Source of the DNA: Symbiodinium natans
Taxonomy: Eukaryota; Sar; Dinophyceae; Suessiales; Symbiodiniaceae
Direction of reading: 5' to 3'
Assembly (NCBI GenBank): GCA_905221605.1
Contig: CAJNDS010002284.1
Location: 342,175 to 406,174, forward strand
Length of the DNA stretch: 64,000 bases
A model generated the notes under the pieces. The model worked only from the letters and a program-made list of their open reading frames with translations. It did not search any database and was not told where the DNA came from. Positions 56,349-64,000 of the stretch are shown one piece after another. The position numbers were made by a program, and so were the translations under genes. Each line of letters begins with the position of its first letter. Positions within the stretch are counted from its first letter, which is position 1.

Positions 56349-56563
56349 TCATCTTTGTTCTTGAGATTCATCAGGCTGGGGCCCAGCATACGTAGCTGGT
56401 ACCCAAGTGGCCCTCAGACATTCAGAAACCAAAACAAACCCCTCTAAGAGCCCCAGAGCCCCAGGCGTGAGCCCTCCGATGGTGAAGCCAGCGAGGGCGG
56501 CGGGGCTGCCGACCTGGCCACCACAAAGAGGGGGTTTCTCAGGAGCTCCAAATGAAGTGAACA
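56349..56563 (-). CDS. Candidate 3'-terminal exon, unknown product
   Basis: TTTTTCAG acceptor, then FTSFGAPEKPPLCGGQVGSP, AALAGFTIGGLTPGALGLLE and GFVLVSECLRATWV, ending in TGA. CCCTAAA copies at 56572-56595 stand directly 5' of the acceptor. Gly/Ala/Leu-rich, possibly membrane-associated; no family. Confidence 0.4.
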
Positions 56564-56869
56564 CTGAAAAACCCTAAACCCTAAACCCTAAACCCTACAC
56601 CCTGAACCCGTCTTCACCAAGAGATCCTTTGGCCTAAGCACCAAAATCTTGACATCACTTTGAGAGGCCGCTTGGGTCCCCCAGCTTGAGCGACTCCCGG
56701 GTCGGGCTGCTGGCCTTGTGGCGAGAGGGGACAACTTGGGCGGTTTAGGGTTTAGGGTTTAGAGTTTAGGGTTCGGGTTTAGGGTTTCGGGTTTAGGGTT
56801 TAGGGTTTAGGGTTTGGGGTTTGGGGTTTGGGGTTTGGGGTTTGGGGTTTGGGGTCACACTACAAACAA

Positions 56870-57700
56870 CGCCACGATCAAGTCTCAAGGCGGTGGTTTG
56901 GTGCGGAGTCTGGCCTTTTGTGCGAGCCAATCTACCTCCGCAAACCTTGAATCCCTAGAACCCCTTGCACACCTTCTGAGAACTGCAATCGTTTCTGTTG
57001 AGGGCTACCATACCCCAAGGCCAGTCGAAGCCACGAGGGAGAATCCGAGCCATCAGGCCTCGTCCGAACTAATGCGCAATTTGCTGGGTTCAGGGCTAAA
57101 GGTTCAGGGTTTAGGGGTACCAGGCATCGCGCGCTGAAGATCTGACAGGGAGGTTCACACGCATCGGGTCCAACTTGGTGCGCCTCTTTGCCCGGCCACC
57201 GCTGGGATCGTGGGGTGGCCTCGGAGACCCGTTGGGTTCAGGGGGCTTTGAGGGTTTAGGGTTTAGGGTTTAGGGTTTGGGCTGCTGGGAAACCTTGGTG
57301 AGTTCGCAATCTAGTGGTTTCTTTGTCATCCCAAACATTAGAATGACTTCTTCCCTACACCCACCCACTTCCCCAACTACAGGCGAGCTGTTAAACTCCA
57401 ATGTCTCAATGTTGCACAGGTTTTTGGCACCTCCGAATTGGAGCCACTGTTCAGTGCCCAGAGAAAGCGCTCCAGAAGGCCACCCGTTTAAGGTTCTGGG
57501 AGGGGTTTCGTGCAGGTTCTGGGGTGCCAGGGTGTGGAGTTGAGTTGGTATTCCTGTCATTGTTTTCCTACTGGAGGGCACCGTTCCTGTGGCCGACATC
57601 GCGCAGAACGGGAAGAGGCCCCTCTGGCTTTGGAAGGCAGTGGACAGCTCGGACGCACCCCCCACGCTCCTCTACCAGTGCCTGTGGAAAACAATTGGGG
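56870..57700 (+). CDS. Candidate plus-strand exons, unknown gene
   Basis: Three convincing stretches on one strand. About 56885-57095: GGGLVRSLAFCASQSTSANL, EPLAHLLRTAIVSVEGYHTP, NPSHQASSELMRNLLGSG. 57149 to about 57232 (after GACAG): RFTRIGSNLVRLFARPPLGS. 57577 to about 57695 (after CTGGAG): GTVPVADIAQNGKRPLWLWK and VDSSDAPPTLLYQCLWKT. TTTAGGG and TTTGGGG units lie between them (56745-56845, 57248-57282). Against a single plus gene, the minus strand at 57540-57280 is also open (LQFGGAKNLCNIETLEFNSS). Joins were not resolved. Confidence 0.35.
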
Positions 57701-57819
57701 TTCTTGCCTCCCCCCAAGTTTCTGGGAGTGCGAGATCTCTGTGCCCATTCAGGTGTTTCAATGCAAGTATTTAAGCAGCGACGACCTTTAAAGCAAGCAA
57801 CGAAAGAAAGTAGCACTTG

Positions 57820-60800
57820 TTTTAGAATACTACTATACTATGATGTTGTTATATTTGGGGCTTCCGGGTTCAAAATTCTTGCAGGGCAGCTCAACCCCTC
57901 ACTGGGCTCTCTGGGGCCTTGGGCCATTGGCCGCTTCCCCCGCATGAAAACGCTTTGGATCACCTTCGGGCGGTGCGGAGGTACACGTTGTTTTTGTCAT
58001 TACTTTGGCATCTAACACAGGGGGATCCACTGCGGGGGGATACAGTTGTGTTCCCCTGAACAGTTCTTGTACGCAAAAAATCCATTCAAACTGGCCCTTA
58101 GAATTCGTTCGCTACTGACACCGCCACAAAAACCGAAAAGGACCCTACAGGAACCCCTGTTCTTGCGTGCGCCTCCATGGGCGTCGTGGGCGCAGCATAG
58201 TCCCTGCAAGGAAGCTCCCTTAAGTCAACAGATCCTTCTACTGCGCATATACTCCAAAACCACAGAATTAAGGAGTATTTGTTCAACTCTGCAAGGAAGC
58301 ATCTGGGGCTAGGGGCCCCAGTCTGGGGGCTCCTTTGTCAGGCTTGGGCGTGCGAGTCAGAAATTAGCAGGCTTGCTTGAGCCCTGAACCCAAAACCCGT
58401 TTAGGAACGGCTCAGGCTCTAGGGTCAAGGTTTTCGGGTTCAGGGTCTCCCGCTCTAAACATTTCATTCCATGGACCGACGGCCAACCCCTGCGGACGTG
58501 GAAACTACATGATACTTTCGTAGACGAAGCGGAGGACTCATGTAGAATGTATAGAGTATAGGGCCATAGGGTATAGGAGTCTGGGTATACGTTACAGGCT
58601 TCAAGGTTCACTTCCTCCGGCCTCGACAGCATGGCGTCGGTGGGACAGGGGCGCGAGCCCCGGCTGCTTTCCAGGGGGTGGCTCTGCTCGTTTCAAGACA
58701 TGGCTGCGGAGTCGGGTTGGGGAGGGTCTAGGATTTGCATCGTGCAGCGCGTGAATTCGCTACAAGCAAAGACCATCACAGGACATCGTTAGAAGGTGCT
58801 CGAATCCTTCCATTTATGCGGCTCCTCCTCTCCCTGATGCCTTTGAGCTCCTCCCTGAACCTCATACCCTTACCTGTTCGTGTCTGAATGTTGCCGCGGC
58901 AAGAGCACGGCAAGGCACCCCCGTTTAGGGAAACGGAGTCAAGACAATCAATTACAGAATCCTAGCACGGCGCTCCATGGCTGTTGTCACGGTTACTGCC
59001 TCATCACTAAGGAAGTTCATGCGTTAATCTCATTTCCAGTTCATTCATTAGGAGTCAGCTTCTTGGGGCTTCGTTCACGCAATTAATGAAGTTCACGCGC
59101 TACTTTCACTCGCTTGTAATTTTATGAATTGCGTTCTCTTCACGGCATTCTTCACACTAGTGTACGAAGCGACCGCATGAAAACTAGTATGCGAATGAAT
59201 ATGCGTGAAGCTCGTGCACGCAAAGCGAATGACCAGCAGGGCCGCGTACTTCAGATTTGGCTAACCCTAGAAGCCCCGGTGCACAAACAATGGGTTGCGG
59301 GTCTTATGCCGCTGCGCTATGTAACCTGCAACCGATCCCTGTAAATACGCAAAAGAACCGCAGTCAGCAACTCAACCAGAAGCGATGGCATGCGAGCCCC
59401 TGTTCCGAGCGGCGTAGCTCCGAGATCTGCTTCGGGGAGCCCCAGCCCCCAAAAAAGACGACCAGACGGCCATCACACGACTACGACAGGGCCCCAAAGG
59501 ACCCAAGTGCATCACGGACCCCTACCGCCCGACCCTCATTTCAGGTACCCAGGTTGGCTACCACTTCCCAATGGCATCTCCGTGGCAATCCTACATAAGC
59601 AATCCCTTGAATACCCCCAGGGCCCATAGCAAGCCAGGGCCTTAACCCCCACCCTAAACCCTAAACCCCAGACTCCTCCCACCGGCTGCCCTTCATGACT
59701 ATGGCCTATGGCCCCCCAGCTTTCAACGCAAATAGCATGCCGGAGCGCTGACACGCCTGCCGTTGTGGGTCTGGCTCCAAGATTCTAAGCCCCAGCAAGT
59801 TCAGAGCAAAACCCTAAACCCTAGACCGCCCTGAGCCCTGAAGGTTTTGCTGGAGCTCTCCCTGAGCCGCAGAACATCAGATTGGCAGAGTCCGTGCCCC
59901 GAATTTTTGGGCCCTCAGATCTCTCAGGGTCCTGCAGCTGTGTCAGGATGTCAGGCAGTCAGGATCCAGCTGTGTCAGGATGTCAGGCAGTCAGGATCGC
60001 GCATACATGACTGCTCTGAAACTCGTGGCCTGACTGTAGCGTTGAGGGGGGACCAAACAAGAAGCATCCTCGCGCTTTCCGGCATTTGGATTGGAGCCCC
60101 AGCAAGGACGCACAATGACACGAGGATCATCAGCATGCTAAGGATCCTCGACACCCTCTCAATTATATAATCTGCGTGCCTGCTACGCACCTTTCAAGGT
60201 CTTCTTCCAACTGCTTTGCCAACTAGCGGGGTGGCAGGTTGAGACCATGTTTGTGCGAAGGATTTCCTTTCGAGACTGGGCTGCCAATCGGGGGTAGGGT
60301 TTAGGCGACTAGGGTTGGAGAGAGGCTGCAACTAAGCATCTAGTGCAATTTCACATGCTTTCTTCGGCCAACCACGCATGGTGCCCTAAACCCCAATCCT
60401 GAACCCTGAGCCCTAAAGTTTCGGGTTCTGCTTGATGCTTTTCATGCGAACCGCTTCGGTTGTTCTCACAATGGCAACCCTGGACAGCAGATTCCGGAAC
60501 AAAAACAGCGCGTATCATGCTCCTGCAGGTCGAGTCAATCCAGCCTTGCAGGCCATTTGTTTTTCGCTGACCTCGGCTTCGAATACATCGATGCTTCGCC
60601 ACTACGTCTACACGAATGGGGCGCATGCTGTTGCTTTAGCCCAGCTTCTCCGCTTTGTGCACACAAGATCCGAAAAAGAACGAACGCCCAACGGACTAAC
60701 TCGAAAGTCACGAAAACCCCAGATCCCAATTAGAAATTGAAATCCGCGGGTTGCGTGGAGGGTAGTTCAAACAGGGGTTGTGTTGAGCCAAATCCACCTC

Positions 60801-61380
60801 AGGCTAAGGTCACGGAGATGCTGGCCAATTCCTTAATTGGCGAACTGCTCGAAATTATTGACCCTATTTGGGTCCTGTTCGGATTCGGTTCCTTTTGTTC
60901 GGTACCGTTAGAAGGGACGAAAACCTATCGCATCTTGCGGGTTTGACAAGGGGGCTGCGTTAAATTTAGGTTTAGATCTCCTGTTACAAGGCCCTGCAAG
61001 CTACGGAGAACTTGGGCAGCGAAGCCCTCGTTCGCAAGGAAGCGGCAAATTGGAGGCCTTCACAGCCTAAACCGCAACAAGGCTCGTGAGGATCCTAACC
61101 TCAAGCGCTAAAAGCTCTTCACCTAAAATGCCTGAAAACGACTCTAGCATCTCTCGTTTCTGCAACTGCTCAGCAAACCTCCAAGCATCAAGAACCTATC
61201 AAGCCCCATAAACCATGAACTCTTCAATCCCTGAAGCACCCAAAAGCCGACGGCCCAGCTTTTTCAGGAGGGTCCAGTCCTAGGGGCTTGAGTTTAAGCC
61301 AAGTAGGGTTCAGGGTTCAGGCTTTAGGGTTTGGGGCTCAGTTAGCCCAAATTCTCCAAAACCCTCAAAACCTTTTCCGA
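57820..61380. other. Little that can be called; one open frame at 60435
   Basis: 59937-59998 is a direct duplication of a 31-base AGCTGTGTCAGGATGTCAGG... unit. Plus 60435-60740 is open from ATG (MRTASVVLTMATLDSRFRNK, LRHYVYTNGAHAVALAQLLR) and may be an exon, but the minus strand there is open too. The rest is unique sequence with scattered CCCTAAA-like words and no gene I can support. Confidence 0.35.
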
Positions 61381-61389
61381 GGGCCCAGC

Positions 61390-61738
61390 ATGTCAAATGT
61401 GCCAGAGAAGTCTCTGGAGGACCGTGGTGGGCGCCAGCTGACGCCGCACCTGTACCAAGTTCAAGGTTTGTGGTTTCAGGGTTTCAGGGTAAGTTCTATG
61501 GAACTCGCAAGCCTTCCCCGAAGTCTTCCTTCTGGAGCTTCACAAGGATCCTGTGCTTAAAGAGAAAGAGGGATTGTTGGACAGCTTCCGAAAGTCTCCA
61601 CCAGAAACACACATTGGGCATCTGCAAGATGGAGGCAGAGCTGGGCTCGAAAGCTCGATGGCAGAAATGGCCTGGACGACGGTCCCTTCGAGTGTTGACG
61701 GTTGCGGTGTGAGCTTCTTACTGAACCTCGGTGGGTAA
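61390..61738 (+). CDS. Compact two-exon gene, unknown product
   Basis: Exon 61390-61465 starts with ATG (MSNVPEKSLEDRGGRQLTPH, then LYQVQ) with a GTTTGT donor. Exon 61512-61738 (after CGCAAG) reads FPEVFLLELHKDPVLKEKEG, LLDSFRKSPPETHIGHLQDG and VDGCGVSFLLNLGG, ending in TAA. Phase 1 is kept and the sum is 303 bases, 100 residues. The second exon is one of the clearest coding stretches in the window. The 46-nt intron is very short and contains TTTCAGGG words; a different acceptor is possible. The ATG may be internal to a longer upstream frame. Family not recognised. Confidence 0.5.
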
Positions 61739-61989
61739 ACATGGCTCCAGCCCAGCCCGACAATCGAAACCCATAGGAGCACCGCAGGGGATGCTTCCGT
61801 TCGCTCTTTGACTCATTACGTACAAGAAAACATCCGAGGCCGAACCTCAAGCCATGATACCCTGATTGCCCCAAACCAGACCCAGTTTACTTCCAGTCCG
61901 CGCATGGCCAGATGAGTTTAGAATGACCGGGATGCGGTAGGAGCGGTAGGATGTTGGAGTTTAGGGTTAGGGCTTACGTTCCTGGACCC

Positions 61990-62092
61990 ATAACCGAAAT
62001 TGGGGGTATCTTCTTGTGGTCCTTCTCAGAAGGGGATCCTATTTTGGGGGGTCTATTTTAGGGGTCCCCTATATTGTCGTAAACCCCCAAAT
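61990..62092 (+). repeat. Dispersed ~100-bp repeat, copy B
   Basis: Begins AACCGAAATTGGGGGTATCT, contains TGTGGTCCTTCTCAGAAGGG and GATCCTATTTTGGGGGGTC, and ends TGTCGTAAACCCCCAAATGG. Matches 16917-17014 and the inverse of 16374-16468. A partial relative lies at 14038-14093. Confidence 0.6.
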
Positions 62093-62497
62093 GGAGCCAA
62101 GGGGGCTGACAGGTTCTGGTGACCGCGGAGGCTCCCCCTGGCCTGCCGTACTACAGCTGCGCGACATTGCTTGCCTCGCCCGATCGTACCTAGAGCAAAA
62201 GCTCCTATGTACCCAAGGGAAACAAAGCACCTTTGAAACAAGGAAACCTTGAATCCTTCTTCACTGAATGATTTTCACACTCAACCGTGTAGAACTGAAG
62301 TAGTTAAAACAATGGGGCGACATTTTGCAAAGGCCCGGTAGCGACCAGGAAACAAAGACTTCTCCAACATGCAGCAAAAAAAACCCGAACTCGAAAACAG
62401 TCCACTAGCAGACTTGGGGGGGATGAAAGCCCTAAGCCTTTCAAAACCAACAAGGACAGATCGCCATAAAAGCCTGAAGCAGCCCAGAGCGAAAAAC

Positions 62498-62560
62498 TTT
62501 AGGGTTTAGGGTTTAGGGTTTAGGGTTTAGGGTTTAGGGTTTAGGGTTTAGGGTTTGAGG
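62498..62560 (+). repeat. TTTAGGG array
   Basis: Nine copies directly left of two hairpins. Confidence 0.9.
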
Positions 62561-62655
62561 GCAAACTTCTCGGCACGAGAAGGGGGGTTTGCTTTGGGGT
62601 CATTTTTTCAACAAGGGGCAACCCCCCCTTCTCGGCTCGAGAAGGGGGGGGTTGC
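62561..62655. repeat. Two related perfect hairpins
   Basis: 62561-62592: GCAAAC TTCTCG, loop GCA, CGAGAA then G6 and GTTTGC, with an outer GCAAAC/GTTTGC pair. 62618-62655: GCAA C7 TTCTCG, loop GCT, CGAGAA G8 TTGC, a stem of 17 base pairs with one extra G. The same core is repeated 57 bases apart. Confidence 0.85.
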
Positions 62656-64000
62656 TGTAAACATCAAGGCTAGCGGCTGAGCATCGGTGTTTGTGCAATT
62701 TCTGGTGCTGCCAGAGGATTTCAGCATGGGGGGCAAGCGCAAAGACTCATCAGGGCAGACCACAGACCAAATGGCTGACTCAATCCTGGCAATCGCCTCA
62801 CATCTAAACCCTCAGAAAACAGTATACAGGATCCAGAAGACCGGTGAAGCTTAAGCTGTACTGTTGTGCGCCTCGCTGGCTTCACCGGAAGAGGCCTGCC
62901 AACACACACGCTGCTCAAGACCACAGAATAGAAACAACGATCTGCAACATGCATGCGCGCACCTCCCCAGTTTGAACAAGGGCTGACCTGGTCGCCGCGA
63001 ACAAGCCATGTGCTCCCCGCTCCCCCGCGCAAACATCATCCTTTGGCGAACATACTGCGGCACAGCTAGCTGTCCTGAGGCCGGAGCGAAGCCACGTCAG
63101 CAGGAGTCCACATATGCAATGCCACCTGGCAAGTCCACGAGCATGCATACACATGTTAGGAGATCGGTCCATTGCTACCCAGCTGCAGGCACTGCACCAC
63201 CGGGTGCCATCAGGCCCTGCGAAAGGGGAGGAAGGATGCAGGCGAACATTGACAAGACCATGACCGAAGACTAGGACACAATTGACTCCAACATGCATCT
63301 AACTTCGCCATAGCTGGGCTACTGGCGGTTTTCTAAATGTGTTGCGGTAATGGATGGTTTCTGCTAAGTTGCATGTATGCCCCGGCAAGTTGTGGGATCC
63401 GTGCCTGTTGTTGATGTGCTCTTGCTTCTGCAGTTTGTGACTGGCATTCTGTTTCAGGCCACGGGCTGCGAGGCAACGCAATATTGGCGCACCACGTCCA
63501 ATGTAGCGCGACTGCAGTTTGTCAGGCAAACGTGTGCAACCTGTTAATGACATGAAAGACGCCAAATTGTCCAGCATCGGGGAGTATCCCAGAGAACATG
63601 CGCACTGGCCAAGTGCAGCAAGAGGCAAGAGTACAAATATGAACACAGCAGCGCTGCTTTCCCCAAACATTGTAGCAGCATTTGCCGTTCAAAGGATTGC
63701 GGGGTTGGCGTGGGAAGAGCGAACACCCAATCTCAATGCAAGAAGCATAAAGCTCCGCACTGTAGTATGCTGCTGCATGGTGCAATAATAACTCTAAGTC
63801 GACAGCCCGTTTGACCCCAAGACACTAGATGTCAGACCCCTGTGAAAACCCGCTCTCTTTCTGCGCGCTTTTCTACGCTTCCAAGACGTCCGAGTCGGCT
63901 TCACGGCCTGCAAGGACTAGCTTTTCTAGGGGAGTGCTAAGGGGGCTAAGGGTTGGAGGCAACCTCGAATCTCAGTTAGGCTGCTTCTCCTGCGCTCACC
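62656..64000. other. No confident gene; contains second copy of dispersed repeat
   Basis: Apart from the repeat at 63040 I see only short open frames on both strands (for example minus 63670-63299) without splice signals or known motifs. 63600-63640 (GTGCAGCAAGAGGCAAG) resembles 49365-49380 in sequence and position relative to the repeat, so homology between the two loci may extend beyond the clear repeat. Confidence 0.4.
63040..63277 (+). repeat. Dispersed repeat, copy 2 (partner at 48860)
   Basis: Same orientation as copy 1. At 63158-63161 the single AGGA replaces the 78 bases between two AGGA words of copy 1. Ends ATGACCGAAGACTAGGACAC. Confidence 0.85.

Overview
The window looks like nuclear DNA of a dinoflagellate, probably a Symbiodiniaceae/Suessiales-type genome. 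The reasons are: many tracts of the TTTAGGG/CCCTAAA telomere-type repeat scattered inside the sequence; genes split into very short exons; intron starts that are GT, GC or GA (always paired with AG); a degenerate LINE with the RING/zinc-finger head and 'EVGGRW' tail that I associate with dinoflagellate retroposons; and large multigene-type ankyrin proteins. I saw no bacterial, organellar or viral signatures. Exon models below come from reading the sequence by eye, from frame and phase agreement across introns, and in two genes from comparison of paralogues. None is supported by transcripts.

Layout. 1-3.1 kb: repeat-rich, one plus-strand exon at 3.17 kb. 3.3-4.3 kb: C-terminal part of a threonine-tract, cysteine-rich extracellular-type protein (minus), cut by a 100-N assembly gap. 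4.5-6.3 kb: degenerate LINE (RING/zinc-finger head and endonuclease-like tail, reverse transcriptase missing). 6.3-12.9 kb: no confident gene, several simple and degenerate repeats. 12.9-18.9 kb: small exons of at least one minus-strand and one plus-strand gene among telomere-type repeats. 19.4-22.0 kb: five-exon minus-strand gene for a Met/Gln/Gly-rich protein with an acidic tail, containing a duplicated two-exon module. 23.2-26.0 kb and 30.2-34.1 kb: two same-strand paralogues with a TIR/HET-like N-terminal domain and anky­rin repeats. A 631-bp transposon with perfect 30-bp inverted ends and an 8-bp target duplication lies between them (26.9-27.5 kb). 35.1-37.6 kb: the most striking gene, a haem-nitric-oxide/oxygen-binding (H-NOX) domain joined in phase to a TRP/polycystin-like cation channel. 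38.6-41.0 kb: an unrecognised minus-strand gene. 41.8-43.9 kb: 2.1 kb of almost pure purine. 45.1-46.9 kb: a minus-strand gene for a probable single-pass membrane protein. 47-51.3 kb: another minus-strand gene, a dispersed repeat and a frameshifted pseudogene. 51.7-62 kb: isolated candidate exons and one compact two-exon gene at 61.4-61.7 kb. 62.5-64 kb: hairpins and the second copy of the dispersed repeat.

The best-supported genes are mostly on the minus strand from 19 to 46 kb. Telomere-type repeats sit inside their introns again and again, in several cases as TTTAGGG near the 5' end and CCCTAAA near the 3' end of the same intron, an arrangement that could fold into a hairpin. The two paralogues differ by reciprocal presence and absence of GA-AG introns. 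I see no operon-like functional grouping. The H-NOX channel and the TIR/HET-ankyrin proteins are both plausible sensory or signalling proteins, but nothing in the DNA ties them to one pathway.
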